From positions 1 to 64,000 of the forward strand of contig DATJAS010000107.1 in NCBI GenBank assembly GCA_035516035.1: DNA of 64,000 nucleotides, given 5' to 3'. Below the pieces are notes generated by a model. The model saw nothing but the letters and a program-made list of their open reading frames with translations. It searched no databases and was not told the DNA's origin. Of the stretch, positions 1 to 9,019 are shown one piece after another; position 1 is the first letter of the stretch; each line of letters begins with the position of its first letter. Source of the stretch: Fen-1273 sp035516035 (lineage in GTDB: Bacteria > Bacteroidota > Ignavibacteria > UBA10030 > UBA6906). Both the position numbers and the translations under genes were made by a program.

Positions 1-415
1 GAGCCTGGTAATGGATCCCGTCGCACGTGATGCTCCCGTAGACCGTGTTTGTCCCTTCCTGCGTGGACGGCGGAACGGGCGTGATAAGTATGACAGGCTT
101 CGTCGTCCCATAGGGAGAGGGAATCCCGCAAATCGTGAGCATGCCTGTCGGGTTGTAGCAGTAAATCGGGGCGAGCTGGTGGTAGTACTGTCCCTGGTTC
201 AGGGCATACACTCTGTTTGGATTGGCTCTCGCACCGGTGGGGGTAGTATCCCCGTTGATAGTCGTTTCCATGAGCCCCGCATTCAGCCGGCCGTGAAATG
301 TGTCCCCGGGAATGACAATCGTGTCCTGGCCGACGGGTACCTGGGCGGCCGCATGCGAGAGTGAGAGGGTGACCACAGTGAGAAACGAAGTGGTGCGCAA
401 AGAGTGTCTAATCAT
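1..415 (-). CDS. Secreted protein of unknown function, C-terminal part outside window
   Basis: Reading frame open from ATG at 415 to the left edge, so only the first 138 residues are visible. It starts MIRHSLRTTSF with a hydrophobic stretch and an Ala-rich cleavage site (SHAAA before QVPVG), a Sec signal peptide. A GGAGGA ribosome site precedes the ATG by 7 bases. The mature part is rich in Gly, Thr, Asn and Pro with short beta-prone segments (DTIVIPGDTF, NRVYALNQGQYY), which suggests an extracellular beta-solenoid or similar protein, but I do not recognise a named family. It lies downstream of a T9SS cargo gene on the same strand. The opposite-strand frame over this stretch is a shadow. Its C-terminus, which might carry a T9SS sorting domain, is not in view. 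Confidence 0.75.
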   Translation of the reverse strand, partial: MIRHSLRTTSFLTVVTLSLSHAAAQVPVGQDTIVIPGDTFHGRLNAGLMETTINGDTTPTGARANPNRVYALNQGQYYHQLAPIYCYNPTGMLTICGIPSPYGTTKPVILITPVPPSTQEGTNTVYGSITCDGIHYQA

Positions 416-495
416 GGTTCTGTTCCTCCAGGAGCGAGGTCAGAGGGCCGGGTGCTAGTCCTACCTGCCACCGGGTCAATTGTCCCCGAGGGGCA

Positions 496-1470
496 TTACC
501 TGACCGAGAGCATTTTGATCGTCTTGACGAAACTTCCCGCCGATAGTCTGCAGAAGTAGACTCCGCTGGCGAGATGTGAAACGTCGAACACCACTTCGTG
601 GTAGCCGGATCCCTCTTCGCCGTTCACCAGCGTGCTCACGAGCTGGCCGAGCGTATTGAACACCGTGAGCGAGACGTGTGAGCGCTGGGGGATCGAAAAA
701 CGGATTGTCGTCGTCGGGTTGAAAGGGTTAGGGTAGTTCTGCTCCAAACGCATCCGTGGCAGTTGGGAATGTGTCGGCTCGGGAATCCCCGTGATTGTCG
801 AATTGAGGAGATAGTGGCCCGTGGTCGACCAGGCATCTACGGTACCGCTATTGAAAGATTCCCGAACGAGACCCACGCCTTTGCGAAACGTAAAGATGCT
901 CTGAAATCCTGGTCCCGGTGGAGGCGCGATCCACGAAAGGAATGTCGTTGTGTCGCCCGGACCGACCGGCCTGTAACGGCATACTGACGTGGTATCGGTG
1001 TACCCCGCCGTAAATGGGAAGACGTCGGACCGGATACTGATCGGATCGTCCTCCCTGTAAATGTGATGCAGCCCGTCGAATTTCTCGGTCAATTCAAAGT
1101 GAGATGTGTCTGCAATCGAAAACGTCGTATCAATTCCCTGCGGCGCGTTGACTTGATGCCTCCGGAGCCTTCGAGTGACCTGAAATTGCCACCGGGCTGA
1201 ATCTGCCGCGACCATCATTCCGTTGATCGAATATGCCGCCACGCCGGAGTCTCTTGTCGATTCACCCGGATTGCCGGCCGGCCAGAGGCCGGAATCCGTC
1301 AGGTATCGATATGTCCATTGATTCCCGATGGAAAGCGGGAACACATCGACGAGCGAATCACCCGCGGCACAGCGGTAGCCTAATGCCTCTGCAGACGTTG
1401 AACAGGAGAGGAATGCCAGTAGAGCAAGCGTCGTCTTCATTGCTGCGTTCTTCATCGATGACGCCTTCAT
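496..1470 (-). CDS. T9SS-sorted secreted protein
   Basis: The last ~75 residues form a type A T9SS sorting domain: an NYPNPFNPTTTIRFSIP-type linker, then GQLVSTLVNGEEGSG, ASGVYFCRL and a terminal VKTIKMLSVR. This is typical of proteins exported across the outer membrane by type IX secretion. The N-terminus has a signal peptide (MKTTLALLAFLSCSTSAEA). The middle part is unrecognised and contains a YPLSIGNQW-like opening common in Ignavibacteria/Bacteroidota surface proteins. The frame runs upstream to a TTG at 1566, but the signal peptide makes an ATG at 1470, 1455 or 1440 more likely. None has a clear ribosome site, so the start is uncertain. Confidence 0.8.
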   Translation of the reverse strand: MKASSMKNAAMKTTLALLAFLSCSTSAEALGYRCAAGDSLVDVFPLSIGNQWTYRYLTDSGLWPAGNPGESTRDSGVAAYSINGMMVAADSARWQFQVTRRLRRHQVNAPQGIDTTFSIADTSHFELTEKFDGLHHIYREDDPISIRSDVFPFTAGYTDTTSVCRYRPVGPGDTTTFLSWIAPPPGPGFQSIFTFRKGVGLVRESFNSGTVDAWSTTGHYLLNSTITGIPEPTHSQLPRMRLEQNYPNPFNPTTTIRFSIPQRSHVSLTVFNTLGQLVSTLVNGEEGSGYHEVVFDVSHLASGVYFCRLSAGSFVKTIKMLSVR

Positions 1471-1649
1471 ACTCAAGGCGAACAGAAGGTCGGCCGCCAC
1501 CTGGAGATAGCGGCGACTCTTCAGGGGGATCCACTGAAATCTAATTCGCGCACCGGGGAACGTCAAGCTGCGGCGTCACGCGCGCAAGAACGGAGAGGAG
1601 AACTGAGGGAATATCTGTCAATCAGAGTCAAATCAGAAGCTGTTGAGTT

Positions 1650-3464
1650 CTATTTGATCTTCCAGAAATCCAGCCCTCCATCGTCCGGGTAGATTCCGGC
1701 TTCTGTTGGTTCGACGTCCCTGAGCATTGCATCGCGCATGTAAAGCTGGCCCGGCCCTGTCCGGCCATAGTACACCCCCACGTTCGCCTTTTCAAATTCT
1801 GAGTAGGCCGCCTCCTGATCGTTTTCGACCGGCTCCATGCGGACCACGGTGTCCCCTTTCCATGTGGCTCGATACCGCCATTGCCTGAATCCAGGGTTGC
1901 CGATGACGACATCTTCCGTCCTGAGCGGCAGAGGATACGCAACCTCGATCAGGTCTCCGCCGTGGAGGTCTTTCAGCTCGAGGTAATTTCCGAATTGCGT
2001 TGCGGGTTTCGTGGGAGCAGCGCCGTTCACCCGGACATTCATCCCTGCAGCGCCGGTGAACTCGGGGATGCGCACTCTCATTCCCCCGTCCACTTTCATG
2101 GCAATTCGCAGGAAGCCCCGGTAGGGCTGTTCGCAGCGAATCTCTGCCTGGGGCAGTTTCTTGTCAATATGCATATTGACGGACAGCGTTCCGTCCTCGA
2201 ATCGCGCGGCGTTTTTCCACAGGATGAAAAGCCCATGCAGGCCGGAACCACCGCAGCAGTTCTGGAGAGCACGCACCTTGTTCTTCAGCTCCGGGCCGCC
2301 CCAGTGCGCGTTCAATGTTTCGCGACAGGCCAGGATGTGATTCGGTGCGCTCCACCCGGCCCAGGCACCCAGGATGCGTCGATCGATGTCGTGGTACGTG
2401 AACTGGGGAGTGTCGGCGCGAGCGTTGTCGGAAACAAGCCAGGATGTGTCCCGAACCTGGCTCTCCACGTAGTGATTCCGTGCCAGGCGTTCCATGTCGC
2501 CCCAGTACTCGGTATGTCCATGATTTGCGAGCGTGACGCCCACGCCCGCGAAATCCATCAGCGCACAGGTCTCGCAGGCGATGATGTCCCCCTTTCGCCC
2601 GACTGCCTCCGGGAGGAAACCGAAACTTGTACCGGTGGTCTTGACGTAGCGATAGAGAGCGTCGATACGGCTGAAAAGGACAGGATCTCCTACCGTCAAT
2701 GCGTAGTCGGCCGCCCCGACCATTGTCCGGAGGTTTCCGTGCATGTGACCTGAGGGACCGTAGGTGTTGTCCGGTGTGAACGTGCGGCCGTGAACAATCG
2801 TCCGGTCGACGAGAATCCGGGCAGCCTCAAGGCCCGCTTCGCAGCCGAGCAATCGCGCAGCAACCATGAGACTCTTGATCGCAAAACTGTTTGCCTGGAA
2901 GCGACCGGAGCGCAATCCGCTTAACATCCCCTCGGCCATGCTCACCGCCGCCTTTTTCAGGAGTTCATCGCCGCTCGCGACGGCCGCAGTTACCAGGGCA
3001 TACAGGGTTAGTGACGCATCTCCCCAATCTGCAATCGCCTTGCTGTACGAGGTCGCGGGTCGATGGAGGAGTCCGTCGGAAGCGTCAATCAACGAGAGGA
3101 CATTCTTCCGCCAGATGTTCTCAGTGGCAGCTTCCCGTCCGGTCATCCGCCGGAGCATGACTGCGCCCTGCCACTGCCGGGACATCACGTCGCCAAAATC
3201 CGGCCAGTCATGGGCTGCTTCGGCAGGTTGAGTCCAGAACACGTTGAAATACGGAAGGCCGTTCGCATCGACAAGACTCTCAAGGTAGTTGGCGGAGTAC
3301 GCGGCGTAGCTCTCGAGAGTAAATGAAGCCGGCCTCGCCTCAGGTCCTCCCCCGCCGCCGGGCAACTGCAGGGGAGGTTCGGTTGCCGGCCAGAGCGGCG
3401 CCACAGCGCCGGAGATCAAAACAGAGGAAGCGCCTTTTATGAATTCGCGTCTTGAAATGCTCAT
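1650..3464 (-). CDS. GH127/DUF1680-like beta-L-arabinofuranosidase-type glycosidase
   Basis: 604 residues. The N-terminus SRREFIKGASS is a twin-arginine-type export signal followed by a hydrophobic stretch, so the enzyme is probably exported folded. The body resembles the GH127/DUF1680 (alpha/alpha)6-barrel glycosidases. E298-x-C300 (ACETCAL) and the vicinal C403-C404 (NCCGGSG) match the Glu/Cys3 zinc site in which one Cys is the nucleophile of GH127 beta-L-arabinofuranosidases. After the barrel come beta-sandwich segments (MRVRIPEFTG...). It is transcribed divergently from the alpha-L-rhamnosidase next door, which suggests joint attack on a pectin- or glycoprotein-like glycan. Family membership is by motif; the sugar specificity is inferred. 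Confidence 0.75.
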   Translation of the reverse strand: MSISRREFIKGASSVLISGAVAPLWPATEPPLQLPGGGGGPEARPASFTLESYAAYSANYLESLVDANGLPYFNVFWTQPAEAAHDWPDFGDVMSRQWQGAVMLRRMTGREAATENIWRKNVLSLIDASDGLLHRPATSYSKAIADWGDASLTLYALVTAAVASGDELLKKAAVSMAEGMLSGLRSGRFQANSFAIKSLMVAARLLGCEAGLEAARILVDRTIVHGRTFTPDNTYGPSGHMHGNLRTMVGAADYALTVGDPVLFSRIDALYRYVKTTGTSFGFLPEAVGRKGDIIACETCALMDFAGVGVTLANHGHTEYWGDMERLARNHYVESQVRDTSWLVSDNARADTPQFTYHDIDRRILGAWAGWSAPNHILACRETLNAHWGGPELKNKVRALQNCCGGSGLHGLFILWKNAARFEDGTLSVNMHIDKKLPQAEIRCEQPYRGFLRIAMKVDGGMRVRIPEFTGAAGMNVRVNGAAPTKPATQFGNYLELKDLHGGDLIEVAYPLPLRTEDVVIGNPGFRQWRYRATWKGDTVVRMEPVENDQEAAYSEFEKANVGVYYGRTGPGQLYMRDAMLRDVEPTEAGIYPDDGGLDFWKIK

Positions 3465-3579
3465 GGGTTGACTTTCCAGATCCGTTTAAGCAATGGAGTT
3501 CGGGGTCAGATACCACCGACGAACTGCGAGGTGGACGTTACGGTCACATTCCACCCGAGGTTAAATTAGTGAATTCACA

Positions 3580-3608
3580 TTGAATTCGGCAACAGTCATT
3601 TGGATATT
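3580..3608 (+). promoter_or_regulatory. Predicted sigma70 promoter for the rhamnosidase gene
   Basis: TTGAAT at 3580-3585, 17-bp spacer, GATATT at 3603-3608. A perfect palindrome GTGAATTCAC (3569-3578) sits just upstream of the -35 box and could be an operator. The intergenic region 3465-3669 holds nothing else I can identify. Confidence 0.5.
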
Positions 3609-3669
3609 CGATGCCCACTTGTTATGAATGATGGTTGATAGACTTCGACCGCCGTTTCATAGGAGGCAC

Positions 3670-6339
3670 ATGGGATCAATACCAGCTCCCGGGCTCGTTG
3701 CATGCGCATTGATTGGTCTGGCGGTCAACGATCCGACCGGCCTGACATCCACCGCCCAGGCGGGGCTGCCGGCAACCTCAACATGCTCCATCGAGGTCGC
3801 CGACCTCTCCTGCGACCATGCAGTCAACCCGATAGCGCTGGACAACCGCAAGCCGGCGCTGAGCTGGATTCTGAAATCCGCACGCCGCGGCGCCCGCCAG
3901 AGCGCATACCGCATCCTCGTCAGCAGGAATCTCGATTCCCTCCGGCGCGGTGTCGGCGACCTGTGGGACAGCGGGAAACAGATCTCGGACAATTCGGCTG
4001 ACGTGGCGTATGACGGCACGCCGCAGTCGTCCGGCGAGGAGTGCTACTGGCAGGTACGTGTGTGGGACGAACACGATCTGGCCTCGCAATGGAGCGAGCC
4101 GGGACAATGGCGGATCGGCCTGCTGGAACAATCGGACTGGCACGCCGACTGGATATCCGCGCCACCGACCGAGAAGACGGCGGCGCCACTTTTCAGGCGT
4201 GAGTTTTCCGTTCCTGGAAAGGTCATCCGCGCGACGGCCTGCATATACGGTCTTGGATGGTATGAGTTGTACTTGAACGGAACCAGGGTCGGCGATCAGG
4301 TGCTGGCACCCCCCAATTCTCATTATGATCGCGTTAATCTCTACGACACGTTCGATGTGACGGGACTCCTCAGGCAGGATGGGAATGCGGTGGGGGTCAT
4401 GCTCGGAGGAGGCTACGATTCCTCCTATTCCAGGTGGGGTTGGAAATGGGAAGGTTCCAGGCGGTTCATTCTGCAAATACGTATCGACCTCGCGGACGGT
4501 TCACACCAGGAGGTTTTGTCAGACGAGCGCTGGCGTACGCATGACGGCCCCATCAGGGCCTGCGGCATTTACAGCGGTGAAGTATATGATTCTCGTAAAG
4601 AACAAAAGGGCTGGAATTCACCCGGCTTTGATGAGAAGGGCTGGTCACCGGTACTAAAGACCGATTCGCCGGGAGGGCGCCTGGTAGCCAACACGATGCC
4701 GCCGCTTCGGGTAACGCAATCCATCACACCGGTGAATATCGCCGAGCCCAGGCCGGGCGTTTTCGTCGTCGACATGGGGCAGGACTTCGCAGGGTGGGCG
4801 CGCATTCGTATGCGGGGTCAGCCGGGAGACAGCCTCAGGATGCACTACAGTGAACTCATCGATTCCACCGGCATGATCGATCCGTGGACCAACCGGAATG
4901 CCCGCGCCACGGATGTTTACTGTTTTAAGGGGGACGGAATTGAGACCTATGAACCTCGTTTCACGTATCACGGATTCCGCTATGTGGAGATTACCGGGCT
5001 TCAGAAGAAGCCCACTGTCGGGATGGTCGAGGGTCGCGTTGTACACGCCGCGTTCGGAGACGAGGGCTCGTTTGACTGCTCAGACACAACGCTCAATCGG
5101 GTAGCTCAGAATTTTCGATGGAGCATGACGAGCAATTTCATGTCCATTCCGACAGATTGTCCCATGAGGGACGAACGGACTCCATGCTCCATGGATTCGC
5201 GCGTATATGAAGAAGGGGCAATGTTTTACTTCCCGATGTACCGTTACTATCGCAAGTGGCTGCGTGACAGCCGGGGCAGCTACGGCAATCCGGACTGGGA
5301 CGGCGACCAGGTGCTGCTGCCATGGCGGCTATTCTTCTGCTACGGCGACACAGCTATACTGCGGGAAAATTACGATGCAATGAAGAAATACGTGGATACG
5401 GTAGCCAACAGGACTCCCGGCTATGTCTATCGTGACGGGTACGGCGATTGGTGCGCGCCAAACCAGGGAGGCTGGGAATCCTATTTCAGCAACGTGGCAG
5501 AGGTGAACTCCGCATTGTTCTACCAGTGCGCGGCAACCGTGGCCAATGCGGCATCTGTCCTGAGCGACGAATCGGCGGTGCACAGATACCGCGCGCTGGC
5601 CGATTCGATACGCGTCGCGTACAACGCGGCGTTCTTTCATCCGGAGGAAAATGCATACGGCAAGGGGGCTCAAACCGAAGACATAATGCCGCTGGCGTTG
5701 AAGATCGTGCCGACAGACCGTACAGGGAACGTGGCCGCACATCTGGTCCACACAATTCTCTTTGACAAGGAGGGTCATCTCGACACCGGGATCACCGGAA
5801 CGAGATTCATTGGCGACGTGCTTTGCGATCGCGGCTTCAGTAACCTGGTGTTCCGGGTTTTCACCCAGCGCACATATCCCGGTTTCGGCAATGAGATCGC
5901 GCTCGGCGCCACCACCACCTGGGAACAGTGGTATTCCAGGGGGGGGATGAACTCCCATAATCACGCCATGTTCAGCGGTGCGGCGGCGACTCTATTCTCA
6001 AGATTCGGAGGCATTCAGCCTGTTGAGGCGGGATTTCGCAGGTTTATCGTCAACCCGGCTGTGACCGACTCTCTGCAATGGGCACGTGTCAGCATCGAAA
6101 CGGTGCGCGGGCGCGTGCAATCCAGATGGCAGCGCCAGGGAAAGACGCTCTCACTGGATGTCGAGGTCCCGGTCGGAGCGGAAGCGGAGGTGCACGTCCC
6201 TGCAGCCGACGCACGCCGCGTATTTGAAAGCGGCGTTCCGGCGGCGAAGGCACCCATGGTGAACTACCTCGGCGCGAAGGATCAGGCCCAGGTCTTTCTC
6301 GTCGGCAGCGGCGTTTACCGATTCAGCGCTCGCCCCTGA
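3670..6339 (+). CDS. Alpha-L-rhamnosidase, GH78 family, secreted
   Basis: 889 residues from an ATG with AGGAGG three bases upstream (3661-3666), preferred over the in-frame ATG at 3628. A signal peptide covers residues 1-32. The N-terminal beta domains (SIEVADLSCDHAVNPIALD, LSWIL...) are those of bacterial rhamnosidases. The catalytic (alpha/alpha)6 domain carries DCPMRDER with D501, the region of the general acid, and GATTTWEQW with E752, the usual catalytic base region, followed by SHNHAMFSG and the C-terminal beta-sandwich. The usual GWTGD after RDER reads TPCSMDS here, a notable divergence in the active-site loop. It hydrolyses terminal alpha-L-rhamnose from polysaccharides or glycosides. 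It is divergent from the GH127-like gene. Confidence 0.88.
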   Translation: MGSIPAPGLVACALIGLAVNDPTGLTSTAQAGLPATSTCSIEVADLSCDHAVNPIALDNRKPALSWILKSARRGARQSAYRILVSRNLDSLRRGVGDLWDSGKQISDNSADVAYDGTPQSSGEECYWQVRVWDEHDLASQWSEPGQWRIGLLEQSDWHADWISAPPTEKTAAPLFRREFSVPGKVIRATACIYGLGWYELYLNGTRVGDQVLAPPNSHYDRVNLYDTFDVTGLLRQDGNAVGVMLGGGYDSSYSRWGWKWEGSRRFILQIRIDLADGSHQEVLSDERWRTHDGPIRACGIYSGEVYDSRKEQKGWNSPGFDEKGWSPVLKTDSPGGRLVANTMPPLRVTQSITPVNIAEPRPGVFVVDMGQDFAGWARIRMRGQPGDSLRMHYSELIDSTGMIDPWTNRNARATDVYCFKGDGIETYEPRFTYHGFRYVEITGLQKKPTVGMVEGRVVHAAFGDEGSFDCSDTTLNRVAQNFRWSMTSNFMSIPTDCPMRDERTPCSMDSRVYEEGAMFYFPMYRYYRKWLRDSRGSYGNPDWDGDQVLLPWRLFFCYGDTAILRENYDAMKKYVDTVANRTPGYVYRDGYGDWCAPNQGGWESYFSNVAEVNSALFYQCAATVANAASVLSDESAVHRYRALADSIRVAYNAAFFHPEENAYGKGAQTEDIMPLALKIVPTDRTGNVAAHLVHTILFDKEGHLDTGITGTRFIGDVLCDRGFSNLVFRVFTQRTYPGFGNEIALGATTTWEQWYSRGGMNSHNHAMFSGAAATLFSRFGGIQPVEAGFRRFIVNPAVTDSLQWARVSIETVRGRVQSRWQRQGKTLSLDVEVPVGAEAEVHVPAADARRVFESGVPAAKAPMVNYLGAKDQAQVFLVGSGVYRFSARP

Positions 6340-6353
6340 CGGTTCAAAGAGTG

Positions 6354-6881
6354 CTATCGCTTCATTGCCGCTACCGCGTCTACAAACCTCTTGTTATCCA
6401 GGAATCTCTTGAACTCGTCGTCCTTCATCGGGTCGGGAAACGTCTCGTGTTTGTCCCAGTTTGCCTTGTATTTATAGGTCGCACGCAGAAATGCGAGGCA
6501 ACTGTCGAGGTTGTTCCGTTCGCTGTACGTGCAGGCGAGGTTATAGTACGTCATCGGCACGGTGGGATCTTTCATAACCCCGTAGCGAAAAACCTGTTCC
6601 GCGCTGTCGAGCTTTTGCATCGCGCCGTACCCGCTCCCGAGCCAGTTGATGAGAACAAAGAAGTCGTCTTTTGAGAGAGACGGGCTCTTCTTCTCCCTGT
6701 CGAGACACTGATGGAACCAGCCGACCGCGCCCTTCACGTCCCCCTTGAAATATGCTGCACATCCTTTCCGGTACAGGCCGTATGTCATTGAATCCACTTT
6801 GGAGGGCTGGCCAAGAACTGACGGAGCGTTGAAACAGGATGCAAAGAAACCGGCGATAAGCAACGCTTGAAGACCGCGCAT
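6354..6881 (-). CDS. Secreted TPR-repeat protein
   Basis: 175 residues from ATG 6881, preceded by GGGAGA nine bases upstream; the longer frame to 6923 adds a non-signal extension. It has a signal peptide (MRGLQALLIAGFFASCFNAPSVLGQ) followed by TPR-like helical pairs (GLYRKGCAAYFKGDVKGAVGWF, DSAEQVFRYGVMKDPTVPMTYYNLACTY). Probably a periplasmic protein-interaction module. It is convergent with the rhamnosidase gene (13 bp gap). It has its own strong promoter and a ~90-nt leader containing a UUCG hairpin (see separate entries). Confidence 0.8.
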   Translation of the reverse strand: MRGLQALLIAGFFASCFNAPSVLGQPSKVDSMTYGLYRKGCAAYFKGDVKGAVGWFHQCLDREKKSPSLSKDDFFVLINWLGSGYGAMQKLDSAEQVFRYGVMKDPTVPMTYYNLACTYSERNNLDSCLAFLRATYKYKANWDKHETFPDPMKDDEFKRFLDNKRFVDAVAAMKR

Positions 6882-6923
6882 TATTGTATTCTCCCGTGGG
6901 TGAGGTTGGGGCATTAAACGCAC

Positions 6924-6960
6924 AAAAGCCGGCCACCGTCCGAAGACAGCGCCGACTTTT
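6924..6960 (-). ncRNA. Leader hairpin, copy 1 (UUCG loop)
   Basis: In the 5' leader of the TPR gene. Reading on the minus strand, arms AAAAGTCGGCGCTGTC and GACGGTGGCCGGCTTTT pair around a TTCG loop, giving about 16 pairs with one bulged G on the 3' arm. It lies roughly 10-46 nt after the predicted RNA start. It shares sequence and shape, including the bulge position, with the leader hairpin at 11400-11430. The run of four T after the stem could allow attenuation. Confidence 0.6.
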
Positions 6961-6976
6961 AAAGGAACACGACCGC

Positions 6977-7005
6977 AATGTACATCCTTTGAGCGGGAGT
7001 GTCAA
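6977..7005 (-). promoter_or_regulatory. Sigma70-type promoter of the TPR gene
   Basis: On the minus strand TTGACA (7005-7000), 17-bp spacer, TACATT (6982-6977). Identical hexamers and spacing occur at 11448-11476, 46612-46640 and 58878-58906. Confidence 0.75.
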
Positions 7006-7077
7006 CCGCACACTGTACGAATTGAGACCTAACCGAGGCGACCAGCCGCCAGCAAGACAACCGATCCGGAGATGTTC

Positions 7078-8985
7078 ATGAGAACCCTGTTCGCTGCAGC
7101 GTTGCTCAACCTTGCATTGTCATCACAGTGTCTTCCGCAAAGCCCACTCGGGGCTATCCGAACGCCCGAATACCGCCAGCTCCAGGCGCGCCTGGCCACC
7201 GGCTGGAACACGTGGAACAACAACAGTGTCCTGTCCTATGTGCACCTCCCGGAAGGATTTGCGGTCGGCATATCGCTCCAGGAGGGGTTTGCAGAGCCGC
7301 AACGGGACTACTTCAAAGTCTCCAAAGCAGCCGGGCGGAAGGAAGAGATCATCCTCGGACTGCGGGCCGACGACGGGAGCTACACGCGTCTCACGTGCAC
7401 GATGGGGCAGACAGGCATAAGTGTCGAGACAGCCACCGAGGGTGATGAGCTCTTTATTCGCATCACGCCGCTGAACGGAGAGCGCCACGCTTCATCCCGC
7501 CTGCTCGTCGAGGGTTCGATGCTCTGGAACCGACCGGGAATGGTCGGCTGGGACGGCTCACGCATTTCCGGGACATGCGGCAAACGCACATTTCTCGTCA
7601 GCAGCGCCGAACCAGCAGAGTTCAACCCTTACCTCCCGACGGGCGGCCCCCACTACGTATTCCCGATCGAACACCCAATCCATCTCCAGACAGGTAGCCC
7701 GAAATCGGCGGCTGAAATCGACGATATCATCAACCGGAAGAAAAAGGAACAGTCCGATCGTGCGTTACGCTACGGGGAGCTGAGCGATGCGTTCACGGCG
7801 ATGCAGACGATCCTCGCCTGGAATGTCATCTACGATCCGGGCAACGAGCGAGTCATCTCGCCGGTAACCCGCTGGTGGAATGCGTCCTGGGGGGGGTACG
7901 TGCTGTTTGACTGGGACACGTATTTTGCGAGTTTCATGTACTCGCTGTACAACAAGGACCTTGCGTATGCGAACGCCGTCGCAATCACAAAGTCGATCAC
8001 TCCCGGCGGATTCATTCCGAACTACAGCTCTCCCCACGGCAACGTCTCCTGGGATCGTTCTCAACCTCCGGTCGGGAGCATCATCGTCAACGAAATCTAT
8101 AAACGATATCGCGAACGATGGTTCCTGGAAGAGGTCTACGAGGAACTGCTCACATGGAATCGCTGGTGGCCGGAGCACAGGCTGATCAACGGGTTTCTTT
8201 CATGGGGTTCTGACCCGGTACCGGATTCACTCCGGACGATCGAGAAGTACAACGACCAGGCAGCGAGGTTTGAATCAGGCCTCGATAATTCGCCGATGTA
8301 CGACCACGTGCGGCTGAACCCCTCGACGCATACGCTCGAGCTCGCGGATGTCGGGTTGATGAGCCTCTACGTGGCCGATTGCGGGGCGCTGGCAGAAATC
8401 TCCGAAGTGCTTAACAGGACGGCGGAACTCAGGGAATTGCGACTGCGGGAGAAGGAGTACAGGGAGAAACTCGCATCGCTGTGGGACGAACGGAAGGGGA
8501 TCTTCCTGAACAGACGCACTGACACGGGGGAACCGAGTCCGCGCCTCTCCCCCACGAATTTCTACCCTCTCCTGGCAAAGGCGTGCACGCAGACGCAGGC
8601 GGAGAGAATGATGCGGGGACACTATTTCAATCCCAGCGAGTTTGCCGGGCCGTACGTCATGCCATCGATCGCACGGAACGACTCCGCGTTCAATGACAAC
8701 AACTACTGGCGCGGACGGATCTGGGCGCCGATGAACTTTCTTGTGTATCTCGGGATGCGCAATTACCGGCTGCCTGAAGCAAGGAGGGACCTGGTCACAA
8801 AGTCATTCAACCTGCTGATGAAATCCTGGAACGAGAACGGCTCCATCTACGAAAACTACAACTCCACCACGGGGCAGGGGGATGATGTCAGCAACGCCGA
8901 CAGCTTCTATCACTGGGGAGCGCTCCTGGCATTCATGTCGTTTATCGAAAGAGGAGACTTCAACCCGGTTCCTTCTCCGAAATAA
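7078..8985 (+). CDS. GH63-like (MGH1-type) glycoside hydrolase, secreted
   Basis: 635 residues. GGAG at 7068-7071 fits ATG 7078 better than the ATG at 7072. The signal peptide is MRTLFAAALLNLALSSQCLPQ. The second half is an (alpha/alpha)6 barrel of the GH63/mannosylglycerate-hydrolase-like type: FDWDTYFASFMYSLYN, NDNNYWRGRIWAPMNFLVYLG, and IYENYNSTTGQGDD near the C-terminus. In GH63 enzymes the Asp of the DWDTYF region and a Glu near the C-terminal end act in catalysis. It would cleave alpha-glucosides or mannosides outside the cytoplasm. It is divergent from the TPR gene and convergent with the alpha/beta hydrolase. Confidence 0.8.
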   Translation: MRTLFAAALLNLALSSQCLPQSPLGAIRTPEYRQLQARLATGWNTWNNNSVLSYVHLPEGFAVGISLQEGFAEPQRDYFKVSKAAGRKEEIILGLRADDGSYTRLTCTMGQTGISVETATEGDELFIRITPLNGERHASSRLLVEGSMLWNRPGMVGWDGSRISGTCGKRTFLVSSAEPAEFNPYLPTGGPHYVFPIEHPIHLQTGSPKSAAEIDDIINRKKKEQSDRALRYGELSDAFTAMQTILAWNVIYDPGNERVISPVTRWWNASWGGYVLFDWDTYFASFMYSLYNKDLAYANAVAITKSITPGGFIPNYSSPHGNVSWDRSQPPVGSIIVNEIYKRYRERWFLEEVYEELLTWNRWWPEHRLINGFLSWGSDPVPDSLRTIEKYNDQAARFESGLDNSPMYDHVRLNPSTHTLELADVGLMSLYVADCGALAEISEVLNRTAELRELRLREKEYREKLASLWDERKGIFLNRRTDTGEPSPRLSPTNFYPLLAKACTQTQAERMMRGHYFNPSEFAGPYVMPSIARNDSAFNDNNYWRGRIWAPMNFLVYLGMRNYRLPEARRDLVTKSFNLLMKSWNENGSIYENYNSTTGQGDDVSNADSFYHWGALLAFMSFIERGDFNPVPSPK

Positions 8986-9019
8986 CCACGGTCTCTTAGG
9001 AATTGCTGTGCCGGCCAGA

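Noticed and set aside
11..364. Plus-strand open frame of 117 codons at the left edge
   Set aside because: It is antisense to a frame with a ribosome site and a clear signal peptide starting at 415; its own translation is Arg/Gly-rich without domains.
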